Positions 11,838 through 22,229 of a DNA stretch of 64,000 bases are shown in pieces; position 1 is the first letter of the stretch; each line of letters starts with the position of its first letter. The translations under genes were made by a program, and so were the position numbers. The notes under the pieces are model-generated. The model ran no database searches and was not told the origin of the DNA. It worked only from the letters and a program-made list of their open reading frames with translations. Origin of the DNA: Deroplatys truncata (lineage: Eukaryota > Arthropoda > Insecta > Mantodea > Mantidae); assembly GCA_030765065.1 (NCBI GenBank), contig CM060990.1, positions 281,135,341 to 281,199,340 of the forward strand. The letters are read 5' to 3'.

Positions 11838-12962
11838 CTAGTAGGTAAACGCTTTGTCATATATGATTAAATGATACACAGATGTCTGGGCTCGGATATT
11901 TGTAGGTGAATGAATTTCGAGTTGATGTTGACAGCTCCATTTACAGCCTCCTCGTGTTGGTGAGAGCAATCTACAACATTTAAAATAACCCTTTCTCTTT
12001 AAGAGAGGATAATTATCTCTATCGTAATAGGAGCTTTCAAATTTACAGTACATTTCATATAGTGAAGCAAACTGGAGTTTCTAAAGTTCAAGTTTAAATC
12101 ATGATAAGGAAAGAATTCACTATGGAGTAATAATCTCAGATTAGTAATGTTGCAGCGATCAAACTTAGAAATGTTTTTGCTATAATCACTCAATCTTGCA
12201 GTCTGAGCTTCGACTATAAAGAAGCGAGATCTTGTAAGCTTTGACGCCGTTACCATATTCCTTATGAAAGATCTAGTCTGACGTACAGCAGGCTGGATAT
12301 GAAGGTCCGGGAACGAAAGCCAATGTGCAGAGGATAATCTGCCTTTGCAATTTTAAGAATGTGAAGCCTCTCAGTATCAGAAAGACGAATTCCAGGCATC
12401 TTCCATTCTATTCGAGTTAATTTAACATTAAATTCCTCTTTAACTGAAGCCTACATATAATTTTGGAATCTTTGGATCTTATGAGATCCAATTCAAACTT
12501 GCTGTTGAGTATGAATTCCCTGTGATCGTCAGTAAATCCTAGGAGTGCTGGCAGTGGACTATAAAGCATTGAAATCTCCATTGGTTTATTGCAGTATATC
12601 AACATCTTCACTAGCATAAATCCAGTACTCAGCAATCGATTCGACTCCATAGAGTTGACAGCCACATAATTTCGCAGGTTGTATCAATTCCTGAGTTTCT
12701 TTCTATGTCCATACTTTTTGCATTCATTTCATACAAATTTCATAAAACATGAAAGTTATAGCATTACAGTGAGCTGTGCTATAGTAAATTACCCATCTAG
12801 CTTGGTTAGAGTTCCCTAGATGTAAGGATAACGTCTGTTAGTTAACATATACAAATCTTCAACTCGGCATGGAATTCTAATTGTATCATTTACATCCAGA
12901 TCAGTTGTGTTTGTATGGTAGAAAAACGTGCTCCTCCTCCTTAGTGATGTTGTTGTCAAAGG
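11838..12962 (-). pseudogene. Decayed double-jelly-roll (DJR) capsid-like gene
   Basis: Minus-strand reading in three frames gives collinear blocks of the arthropod DJR-like protein family, which is related to major capsid proteins of Polinton/Maverick-type elements. In order: NDTIRIPCRVEDL (about 12890), LPALLGFTDDHREF (within 12417-12665), LTRIEWKMPGIRLSDTERL (about 12342-12427), FDRCNITNLRLLLHSEFF with NLNF (12000-12180), CKFESSYYDRDNYPLL (about 12000-12050) and a C-terminal VYHLIIYDKAFTY ending at a stop at 11838. At least four frameshifts and several stops separate the blocks, so no functional protein is made. About 1.1 kb of reading frame is represented, a plausible full length for the family. 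The companion gene at 13123-13838 lies just upstream on the same strand, about 160 bp away. The family call comes from recognition, not from a search. Confidence 0.7.
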
Positions 12963-13122
12963 TGGGAACTTCAGTTATGTTTAAGATATCCATTATAGTA
13001 CTTTGTAGCTCAGCCTGTGGATGAACATGCCGCTAGTGTGTCTTAACTTCTTAGTAGTTTGAGACATATTATGTCCCAAACGCGCTGTATGTGACCTATT
13101 ATGGTATTTGCGAGCCTTTTAG

Positions 13123-13838
13123 ATTTCATTGTCATTTTGTCTTAGGTGGAGGCTATGTCTTGTAGTTATAAGTTCATTTCTGAGGTTGATCTCCTTGTCG
13201 TGTTGCTCTACCACCCGAATCGTGATTTCGTCTACATAGTATGTATCTATTTTGGATAGATATATTGGATTCGGAGGTTCTTGAAAGATATGATATCCTG
13301 GTGGAACAGAGTGGAAAAACTCGTTGAGCGAGTGTACACTTTTAGTTTCAATGAAAGAACCTGTTACATCACTGCACTCAATTTGTATGATACGCATTTT
13401 AAATATATTCACAGGTTCATCAGATTTTAACACTACTCACTCAAGCAGCAATGATTTTAGTGTTAACGAATTCTAGAAGCGAGCCTATAGATCTGCATTT
13501 AAAAAAATTTAAAGTGTAAAGACATTTAGTCTCAGCCTTCATTGTATTATTAGGTTTTATGAAGAAGACCTCTTCGTTCAAACCTAGTTTATCCTTTAGA
13601 AATGTTGTGATATTAGCAGTCACATAGGTTACGCCAGGAATTACAGTGGTTTCAGGTTTATCATTATGAATATAATAAAATATATTATCGCTTTCTTCCA
13701 GGTTAGGTATTGAGTAGAATATTTAAAATTCAAGAGAGCATCCTCATAATAACCTGAAGGATCCCGCTGTAGAGGAGGATTTAGGTATGTTGAAATAACG
13801 GAATATGATCCACGCACAGTAACTGTATACTTCATCTT
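13123..13838 (-). pseudogene. Decayed companion structural gene of Polinton-like type
   Basis: Starting from ATG at 13835 (minus strand) the frame reads MKYTVTVRGSYSVISTYLNP. After a one-base shift it continues as LEESDNIFYYIHND and ITTFLKDKLGL, then KPNNTMKAETKC and RSIGSLLEF. A stop and a further shift near 13440 lead into VNIFKMRIIQIECSDVTGSF, VHSLNEFFHSVPPGYHI and finally VDEITIRVVEQHD, with the end near 13123. I recognise the layout (an N-terminal strand-rich domain, the SIGSLL motif, the PPGY motif and a C-terminal IRVV-D-x5-L strand) from arthropod proteins that sit beside DJR capsid-like genes. They may be minor capsid or penton-like proteins. The exact role is an inference. Three disruptions make it a pseudogene. 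Order and strand match the DJR gene downstream. Confidence 0.6.
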
Positions 13839-13899
13839 GACAATGAAGCAGCGCTTGGATTAATAGAAATTGCGTGCACAGATGCAGGGCTGGCTCCAA

Positions 13900-14595
13900 A
13901 AGTTTTACCATCCCGTGCGATAGCTGTGAGTGACGTCCCCTCTCGCTTTCAGGCATAACAAATTTTATCTCAATGTCAGTCATGGTCACTTATTCCCATC
14001 CAAATGTAAGGGTAAAAGTTACGGACTAACGGAGGGACCCTCGCAACGAGGGCAGAGCACCGCACGGAGACTTCCGGCCCTATATGCTTCTGCCGTGACA
14101 CGACACCTGGGAGGGATGAGGTGAGAGACCCGAAAGGCAACCAAGTCGAATGACGACGTGCGCAAGTATGGATGGGATTCATAACGTTTCCAGTTCGAAC
14201 ACATCCGATGACGCCCAAATCCACTCACAAGCCCCTATCCCGGTGTCCCCTCGAAGAGGCCCATATTGGAGGCGGGTCATGACTGAGCAATCCTGACGAC
14301 ACCAGGAAGAAATCTCCACAAATCACACATTCACCATTCATCGTCCAGCCGCAACTTGTCGAACACCCTCGCCTGGTCTTACAACTCTGAAACAGATGAC
14401 AATGAAGGGCATGAAGCAAAGGAGAGTCATGGTAGAAAACAAACCACCCCAGTATTCGCCTACCGACTCGGAGAAACAATAAAACTCACCCATGGGTTAG
14501 AGGGGGTGATCGCTGGGAATGGAACCCAGGACCTCCAAAATGCAAACCTCACACGTTACCGCGGAGCGATCTCGCTCGGTTATTCTCATACAAAG
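13900..14595 (-). repeat. GC-rich tRNA-headed SINE-like element, minus strand
   Basis: This block is clearly GC-richer than its surroundings. On the minus strand it begins near 14590 with a tRNA-like head: a box-A-like segment in the complement of 14551-14572, and a box-B-like GGTTCCATTCC in the complement of 14515-14530. Several moderately long minus-strand frames here have no protein similarity I can see and probably reflect GC content. At about 700 bp it is long for a SINE, so it may be a SINE plus flanking repeat. Confidence 0.45.
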
Positions 14596-15714
14596 TAAAT
14601 ATATTCATTTACTTATATGCAGGGTAGTCAAAAAATAAAACTCACAAAAGATATATATGGGAAACAACGAGATTGTTCTAAGTGAAAGATAAAACATGCA
14701 AAGTTGCTCAATAGGAAAGTTCAATATTTCGAGCTTACCTTTTCATTAGGAGATTAAAACACTAAAAAAACACAAATTGTGAAAACACACTTGACGGTCG
14801 ACTGCACTGATTAGAAATGCACAACATATTTGTACCTGGGCTTGTTTTCAATTATGAGTAACGGAAATTAATGTTTCTCTCATTTCAGTTTGTAATGTTA
14901 CATGCCACATTATGGGAGTGAGAGACTCTATCGTCTGTTTTTTAATGTTACTGTTAGTGTACGCCTATCTATTTGGGATGTGGTATCGGGTATTGTTCAT
15001 AGAAATAACACGGAATGTTAAGGAGTAACTGGTCTTTAAACCATCTGTAGAAATAGTCATGGTTAATGTCTTAATTGTAATCTCCAGATCTTCTCAAACT
15101 GAAGAGCACTAGATGGCCATAAAAATGAGATGTGCTAGCATGGGCAATAGTTAGCCCTACGAGTGATTTCATAGAGTTTTCAATTCTGCCATCAGTCCAG
15201 CCCTTTGATGTGGTATAAACGCTTAACCACGTTTCAGCCACCCATATTATTTCCCTCAAACTCCTATTTTGTGTTTATCTTAAAAGTAGTGCTCCTAGGG
15301 CTACAATATAGGACATTATGAGTGACTATAACTTTTCTCTTATTTATTATCTTGGGGTCACTCCGAGGTTATGGAGAACCTTGTTCAAACAGCTAAGGCT
15401 TTCCCAAAATAGCTCTGCTTCTTTAAGTTTGCGTGGGTACGATGATTATTTCGGAAGTAGTAGCCATAGATATGCCTTCTTATTGCGTTTAATTCAAAGT
15501 TGTCCAGTTGAGTTTCTCAGCAGTTATAAGCAGGATTTACTAACAAAGTAAGCGAACACATGAATAACTGAACGCACAAACTTTCAGGATGCCACTAGGA
15601 AGATAGCTAACTGAGAGGTTCATAAAATTAAATTCCGTTTTATATATGGATTCCCTTTAACTGCTATAGTTCTTAGCGTCCCATTCTATATTGAGCGTGA
15701 AAGAACGGAAATTT
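14596..15714. other. Non-coding, nothing recognised
   Basis: Short frames at 15071-15259 (minus) and 15318-15551 (plus) have no recognisable domain. No repeat structure identified. Confidence 0.4.
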
Positions 15715-15905
15715 TGCTCAGAGGCTCCTTTATCAGGCTTGCCGTAAACTTACAACACGGGATCTCGGCTTTACTTCCCTTCCGATGGAAGCCATGTTAA
15801 GGGTTTTTACGCCCAAAAAATCCCTCGCCCTCCGCCGAGACTGAACCTGCGATCTCGGGAACTAGAGGCTAGCATGGTACCACTAGACCACGGAGGACGA
15901 CTGAG
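15715..15905 (-). repeat. tRNA-derived SINE, minus strand
   Basis: The minus strand starts CCGTGGTCTAGTGGTACC (box A region, complement of about 15878-15894). It runs to a near-consensus box B, GGTTCAGTCTC (complement of about 15837-15846). The body then reads through a segment resembling the core of the SINE at 5950-6150 (GTAAGTTTACGG, then a degenerate TCCT..GGACAAAAT-like stretch). The two SINEs thus have different tRNA heads and a related core. Confidence 0.7.
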
Positions 15906-16481
15906 AGGTTCATGAGTCACCAATGTAAGCAAATAAGCTAAAGCTAGTGCTTGAAACACTCCTGTTTATAAAAGTAATCTTTATTGTTGAACACCTGAAA
16001 ATACACTATAATTTACGTTTAGGGTATTGTCTAAGATTCATAACATTTCAGTAAATCTGAGTGTTTAGTTGTGTATCCTATGAACTCTCATTAAATGATA
16101 GTCACACTCGTTTAATCGATATAGAGTAACGTGTTATGCAGAGAAAACCTTTTAAAGCATTGGGTATATAGTCACGTATCGTTAAACGATTAGAAAAGTC
16201 ACTCTCATTATCTTATGGAGTATTTACTCACGAATTGATGAGCATCAGAAGGTCTTAAAGTTATAACGTGTTTTACCTTAAAAATGTTTGAGCTGATTTT
16301 CATCTTGGGATAAGTTAATAAACGCAAATGTTAGAGTGACCTTATTTGAAACACTCCACAATCGTTAAAATATTTAAGGCGAAACATTTGAATGTATCTG
16401 ACCTACATGCAGTAAGAAGGATATTAAATAAAAGAAAATACTGTTGAAGAATTGGTATTTACCAGACATTTTCCAAGCTTT
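15906..16481. other. Non-coding
   Basis: AT-rich flank of LTR element A; nothing recognised. Confidence 0.4.
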
Positions 16482-17017
16482 GCTTTGAAACGGCAACTCT
16501 AGGCCGAGCCCGAGAACTGTAATTATAGATAATTTATTAATTAATTTTTATTCATATTAAATCATGCTATATACATATCTTTTTTCTTTTTACTGCTTGT
16601 ATAGTTTAAGAAGGGTGATTTAACGATATGTATGTATTTAGGTTACGGATATTAGAGGAGTTATGAATTGTTTAATGTAAATAATTTAAGCGCTATGTTA
16701 AAATACTGACCACGACGAAATGTTTTAGCTACAGGAATAGTGTCTTCGAAGGCAGAAAACCTAGTTTTACGATGTCTCTCTGGTCGCAGGGGCATTATTC
16801 CTACAGCGAGGGTGTAAAGTCTATGTCCTATTATTCGATAATTCGCCGTGACCAAGTGAGAGAGACAGCTAGCTTAACGGTAAATTTAGGAAAAGCCGCG
16901 ATTTATGTTAAACTTGGACCAATGAGATCCCTGTAAGTGTATACGAAATAGTGAGACGCGTCGAGTGGCGCTAAAAATGGACCAATAGGAAAGGAAGCAG
17001 CCCCAGAAGCCTGCGAC

Positions 17018-17024
17018 TATAAAT
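17018..17024 (+). promoter_or_regulatory. TATA box of element A 5' LTR
   Basis: TATAAAT, with two upstream GACCAAT motifs (about 16917 and 16978). This is the probable RNA polymerase II promoter for the genomic transcript. Confidence 0.6.
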
Positions 17025-17127
17025 GGATCTGCTAGGAACAAATCTGGGGCATTTCAGTTTGGCATTTTGTCATTTGTGGGCAGGGAGAGATGCTGCAGGA
17101 TGTGTGAGAGATATCGCGCCAAAAGGG

Positions 17128-17133
17128 AATAAA
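17128..17133 (+). promoter_or_regulatory. Polyadenylation signal in LTR of element A
   Basis: AATAAA about 110 bp downstream of the TATA box; the copy in the 3' LTR is at 24489-24494. The U3-R-U5 order is therefore plausible. Confidence 0.5.
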
Positions 17134-17533
17134 GACAGTTTTCGAAACACACCTAAGAACCGTTACTCGTAAAGAGATAATAAGCATATTTAAACTTCGT
17201 GTCATATCCGCACCGCGTTTAACAGCGGTGGACAGTATTTTAACGGCGGTAATATCAGTGTTGTGTACTACGTGGATTAGCTAAATAAAAAGAAACGGCA
17301 GTGTCATCTTTTCATAACCAAAGCACGTCTATTTCTCCTTTCACCACGACCCGAGGTCTACGCTTCCTTTACCAAGGATAAGTCCATGCTCCCACCTAGT
17401 TTTAAAGAAAATTACTGCAGCTAGCCGAGGACAAAATTGCAGAGATCCAGCACACTACGAGCATCTGAAACCAACGGAGGATGCAGCAAGGTAAGCCGCG
17501 AGCAACGGACAGGAGGAGGTGACTGCCGCAAAC

Positions 17534-17551
17534 TGGCGCCATAACGTGGAG
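17534..17551 (+). other. Primer-binding site, tRNA-Lys type (element A)
   Basis: TGGCGCCATAACGTGGAG begins three bases after the LTR. It is complementary, with a few mismatches, to the 3' end of animal tRNA-Lys (perfect start TGGCGCCCAACGTGGGG). Confidence 0.75.
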
Positions 17552-17802
17552 CACGAAGGGAAGACCAACTCGAAGGGAGGACTAGGAAACAGAGCATAGA
17601 GGAAGAATCTTCAGAGGAAAGGGGCACATCAGAACAAAATTACAACGCGAACTTCTAGTCTACCTCCATGGGACAACAAAACAGCTGAGAACATCGCTTC
17701 TAGAAATTCACCAGGATTCGAACCCTGGACGCATCAATTAACATAGGAGAAAGTGCAGGTTAGAACATTTATACAAAAACAAACAAAAAGGCATGCAGAG
17801 TA

Positions 17803-19816
17803 ATGACTCAGTTTTGTGAACACATGTTGTTGAGAGGGGGCAAAGTCATTACTAGGGAGGTAGAACTTGCTAACGGAACCATGAGTAGGTCAAGGGAAGA
17901 TTTGGAAGAACTGAATGGGGAGGCCATTGTCAGCATAACACCAGATGGAGAAAATATGGGGGAAGCAGAGATAGAAGTTAGGCTGGAAGGGCAACCACCG
18001 ATTGAGCAGGTCATTGACCCAGGTCAGAACCAGCTGATGATATTCCTCCAACAATTGGGCACAAAGATAGACGAGCAGAGTAAAAACTTAGAAAAATTAA
18101 GTGAACAAAATAAGAATTTAGAGGGGAAACTAAATGAGCAGAGTAAGGACTTAAAAAGGAAATTAAATGAGCAGAGTAAGGACTTAAGTGAACAAAATAA
18201 GAGGTTAGAGGGGAAGTTAAATGAGCAGAGGAAGGACTTAAGTGAACAAAATAAGAATTTAGAAGGGAAATTAAATGAGCAGAGTATCCAGATAGGGGAA
18301 TATGTACGAGAGGAAAATAGAAAAATGAGAGGGGAATTAGCTCAGGAGATGAGGGAATATTTAGGTGAACAGGTCGCCAGATTACAAAGTCAGCTGGACT
18401 CTAAATTCAGCAAACAAGGGAAAGTAGTGCAAGAAATTCAGGCAGGACAATTAGGTCTAAGAAACGATGTAAAAAAACTAAGGAGGGATGTAGAAACGGA
18501 ATTAAGTGTTACCAGCTTAGCCATAAAAGAACAATTGGATGATGACTTAAGAGCTGTAAATGTTTCTTTAGAAAAAAACAAATTACCTTAGAATCTAACA
18601 TTCAAAGGGAGTTCAGAGAACTTAGAACAGTGGTAGAAAAGGATCAGGGAAAGATAAATGAACTTTCGTCAAAAATAACTGAACAGCTCTCAAATCATCA
18701 TGAAATTGTGAAGAGGGTTGAAGAACATGAAAATTGTGTAAAGGAGTTAAAACGCTCTATTGGTAGACTTGGGATAAGTGTGAGACAGAGTGATGATAGC
18801 TCACCCAGTGAAACTAGCACCACTTTTAGGGAGGCAAATGGAGGTCTAAGTCCAGCTGCTGACCCATATAATTTCAATTCAGGGCACCAATGTACATCTA
18901 AACATGCAAGCAATGCAAACTACTATTTATTAAATGAGATAGGAGTACCTACTTTCGAGGAAAACTCGGCTGATAATCCGAAACAATACCTAAATGACCT
19001 TGAGGAGTATTTCCGTTTAAAGCAAATTCCGGACGAGCTAAAGATGTTAATCGTTCGTAAAGGTTTACGTCAAAGGGTTCTCCAATGGGTAAGATTGACT
19101 TTGGGGGAGAATAATAATTTTGAGTATTTCAGAAGGGCATTTTTGAATAAGTATTGGAGTACTAATACTCAGAACCAGGTGAGATCTGTCCTAGTTAATG
19201 GCAAGTACGACGAACGCGGAAATCTGACCATGGTAGATTATTTACTAACGAAAGCACAAAGCAGTAGATTAATCGAGCCACCCACAAGTGAGAGGGATTT
19301 CATCAACGTGATTGTACCCCATTATCCAGAACGCATAAACCATTACCTACTCATTGCGAAGCCAAATGCTATTCCCGAATTGATTGAGTTGGTATCATCA
19401 TTCGAGACAAGCAGTAGGAACCACGGAAAAACTATACAGTTCGACCACTGCTGGATAATGCAAGGAATTCGAACTGGAGAGGAAATGCGAGAGGGAACTA
19501 TAACCCTGGAGATAGATACTGGAACGACGTGCCACAATCTGGAAACAGAACCCGGGATAACAACCGTTTCAGGAGGGAAGGTGATAATCAGTATCGCATC
19601 AATGCTATACAAACCAGTCCAAGATACAGGGGCCGTTTTAACTATAGGAGAGGCAGGAACAATGAAAACAGACACAGGGAACATTATTTTTCTGACCGAG
19701 GGGAAAGCGACGTAGGAGAGAGGTATGATGAAAATTACCCAGAGAGAGACCTTCCCGGGGACATTTTAGAAGAAGCAGAGGAAACTATAGGCAAACCCAG
19801 AGAGAGGAAAATGTAG
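17803..19816 (+). pseudogene. gag: gag of element A (Gag, three frames)
   Basis: Gag is the structural protein of the retrotransposon particle. Frame 1 (17803-18591, ATG chosen as first in frame after the leader) is a long coiled coil. It contains an 18-residue repeat, LSEQNKNLEGKLNEQSKD, in about three imperfect copies. It ends at TAG 18589. The protein continues in the -1 frame (reading through about 18573-19450) with more coiled coil and then a capsid-like region, FRRAFLNKYWSTNTQNQVRS. A second shift near 19430-19460 leads into a basic Arg/Asn/Gly-rich tail (MPQSGNRTRDNNRFRR...) ending at 19816, a nucleocapsid-like segment without a CCHC knuckle. At the first frame change the sequence is an in-phase A AAA AAC heptamer (18573-18579). 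That could be a programmed -1 site or a simple loss of one A. Confidence 0.8.
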
Positions 19817-20034
19817 AAGAGACTAGCGGAGCACCAAATAATATCGATAACCCGGAAAACTAAGACGGATCCAATCAAGAGCTCGGAGCGGATTCTAAGA
19901 AAGCAAAATTCTCAAATAAACAGCAAATGTGAAACAGGGCTCAAAATGACTTTATACTAGGAGAACTGATAACTACTATTCAAAATCACTCGGAAAAGGA
20001 CCTGACAGATTCCCCTAGCATAAGAGTAGTATTA

Positions 20035-20313
20035 TTGGATGAAGAATATAGCGCCTTAATAGACTCTGGAGCCAATGTGAGTGTATGCAGCCTGAGGTTA
20101 TACCAGAACCTGATAAATAAAGGAATTAAGCTAATGACATTACCTATAACGAACACGGTATGCCGGGTAGCAGTCAACAAAGAGGTTACCCGAATAAAAA
20201 TGCAAGTAATGTTGAACGTGAAGATAGGAGAAGAAAATTTTGAGTTTATTTTTCTGATAATTAACAATTCGATTTGTGACATTTTATTGGGTGTGACGTT
20301 TTGTTTGAATTAA
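20035..20313 (+). CDS. pol: Aspartic protease domain of element A Pol
   Basis: Retropepsin-like domain that would process Gag-Pol. The active-site motif ALIDSGANVSVCS is intact, followed about 75 residues later by the closing CDILLGVTF strand. The domain is of usual length (about 90 residues). The frame ends at a stop at 20311-20313, and Pol resumes in other frames, so the polyprotein is interrupted here. Confidence 0.8.
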   Translation: MDEEYSALIDSGANVSVCSLRLYQNLINKGIKLMTLPITNTVCRVAVNKEVTRIKMQVMLNVKIGEENFEFIFLIINNSICDILLGVTFCLN

Positions 20314-20809
20314 GAGCTAGGGTTGATTTTGCTGATAAAGTTTTGAAAATAGAGAAGAATAGAAAACTATTAGAAATCCCTTTTGTAGAAGGTATGAAGC
20401 AAGATAATTATAAAAAAACCCAAGGAGAAGAAGATATCGCCGAAGAAAGATTTTTCGTACAATTAGTACAAACAGGTAGGAGTTGGAAACTAATTGCTAT
20501 TGTACAAGGGAAGAAACCGATGAGATGCATGCGTTCGCTGACAGGTTTTACGACGGATATACGGAGTACAAAGAGAGAGATGATAATTACGCACGAAATG
20601 AAGGACAAACTACTTTTGCGCCGACCGGCAGGCAGGTAGACGAAGCAGTCGAGGAAAGAGTGACCCTTGCCGAGAACCTCACAGACACACAAAGGCATCT
20701 ATTAAGGCGAATGTTACAAGAAAACAAAACGGTATTTTCGGACGTCCCAGGCAAGTGCAAAGCATACAAACACAACTTTAAAGTACAAGATCTTGAACCT
20801 TTCACAATA

Positions 20810-21376
20810 AGTATCGGGATATTCCGATTGCATTAAGGGAGAGAGCCAAACAAGTGATCGATAAAATGTTGAGAGACCGAATAATACAAAAGTCAAATTC
20901 TCCATACAGCAGTCCATTATGTTGGTGACGAAACGCAATGGCGAACTTAGGATGACGATAGATGGTCGAAAGATAAACAAACATACTCAACCAGACAGAT
21001 TTGGGAGCGAAAGTGTATAGAAAAATTGCTGTCAAAAATAACCAAAGGCAAGTATTTCTCCACTATTGATTTAACTGCGTCATACTGGCAGATTGAGCTT
21101 CACGAGGATGTTAGAAAGTATACTTCTTTTTTATTTTTCGGAAAACAGTTCGAATTTTCGAGAATGCATTTTGGTATGCTTACGTCATGTAGTGGACTAT
21201 TAAGAGCCATCGATGCAATATTTGGCGACACAGCCGACGAATTTTTGATCCAATACATCGACGATTTTCTAATAGTTGATGAAAATTTTGATGAGCATAT
21301 TAAACATGTGGATTATGTGCTTAGAAAACTGAGAGAAAACGATATGACGGTGAACATTAATAAATCCAAATTTTGA
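20810..21376 (+). pseudogene. pol: Reverse transcriptase domain of element A
   Basis: Copies the element's RNA into DNA. The fingers segment reads LRERAKQVIDKMLRDRIIQ, then SNSPYSS, and after a frameshift near 20920 RMTIDGRKIN. A stop near 21018 precedes the palm: KYFSTIDLTASYWQIEL (motif A), SRMHFGMLTS and the catalytic box QYIDDFLI (YIDD at 21254-21265). The frame ends at TGA 21374-21376 inside an otherwise well conserved thumb connection. All catalytic motifs survive, so the damage is recent and point-like. Confidence 0.85.
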
Positions 21377-21385
21377 ATCCGTGAG

Positions 21386-22099
21386 GTGGAATTTCTGGGT
21401 TATGTAATTAATGATAGAGGAATAAAGCCAAACGAAGAAAGAGTAGCGGCTGTGAGAAGAATACCAGCGCCCAAGAGTGTTAAGCAGGTTAGATCGTTTC
21501 TTGGAGTGCTAAATTATCAAAGCAAATTTATCCTAAGGTACGCCACAGAAATAGCACCTTTGCGCGAATTACTTAAAAAGAAAGTGCGATGGAAATGGGA
21601 CGAGGTACACCAGAAAGCTTTTGAAAAGATAAAAGAACTATTTGCAAAATCAATTCTCTTAGAGAGACCCAAGGACAACTTACCATATGTAATTTACGTG
21701 GATGCTTCAGGGCACGGACATGGGTGTGTCCTAGCCCAATCAGATGAGGAAAATCAACTACACGTGATAAGTACCGCTTCAATAGGTTTAAGTCAAACAG
21801 AGAAAAATGCTTCGGTTACCGAATTAGAAATCTGTGCTGTGTATTACGCACTACAGAAATTTAGATCATACATATATTTACAGATGGTTCTTATATGCAC
21901 AGATCATGTGAGTCTTTCATTTATGAAACGTTGTCGGCTTACATATACTAAATTATCTAGGTACATCCATGAGATTCTTTCGTATGATGTGGAGGTGAAA
22001 CACATCCCAGGAAAAACAAATGCCTTTAGCGATTTGCTGTCTAGATTACATAACAACAGTGAAATACCGGAGAGAATAGAACGCCCTAAAATGAAGTAA
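21386..22099 (+). CDS. pol: RT connection and RNase H domain of element A
   Basis: This frame follows directly on the previous one after a single stop. It begins with the RT thumb (EFLGYVINDRGIKPN, then VKQVRSFLGVLNYQSKFI). The connection follows, then RNase H with the first catalytic Asp in YVIYVDASGHGHG, a Glu in VTELEICAVYYAL and a late Asp in CTDHVSLSF. It ends with the tether region KHIPGKTNAFSDLLSRL. Length and order are standard for Ty3/Gypsy. Confidence 0.85.
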   Translation: MEFLGYVINDRGIKPNEERVAAVRRIPAPKSVKQVRSFLGVLNYQSKFILRYATEIAPLRELLKKKVRWKWDEVHQKAFEKIKELFAKSILLERPKDNLPYVIYVDASGHGHGCVLAQSDEENQLHVISTASIGLSQTEKNASVTELEICAVYYALQKFRSYIYLQMVLICTDHVSLSFMKRCRLTYTKLSRYIHEILSYDVEVKHIPGKTNAFSDLLSRLHNNSEIPERIERPKMK

Positions 22100-22229
22100 C
22101 CTTAATGAGTATCGAAATACCCTTGAGTAAAAGATTGATAAAAGAATTAAAAGGAATAGGGGACCAGCAGCGACAAGATGAGAAATTAAGTAAATTAATA
22201 AAAAAAGGCCCCAGAAATAGCTGAAAATA

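Larger units (their letters stand above)
16486..17530 (+). repeat. 5' LTR of element A
   Basis: 1045 bp, beginning TGAAACGG and ending GCCGCA (TG...CA). It holds CCAAT boxes, a TATAAAT box and an AATAAA polyadenylation signal. It matches the 3' LTR throughout. Confidence 0.92.

Noticed and set aside
13744-14479. Overlapping minus-strand frames of 69-84 codons
   Set aside because: They lie in a GC-rich SINE-like block, overlap each other and show no domain; GC content explains their length.
17421-17627. Minus-strand frame in the element A LTR and leader
   Set aside because: Shadow of LTR/PBS sequence; a similar frame recurs in the 3' LTR (24782-24973).
17712-17735. tRNA T-arm-like near-palindrome (CCAGGATTCGAACCCTGG)
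   Set aside because: No other tRNA arms around it; probably part of the element A leader.
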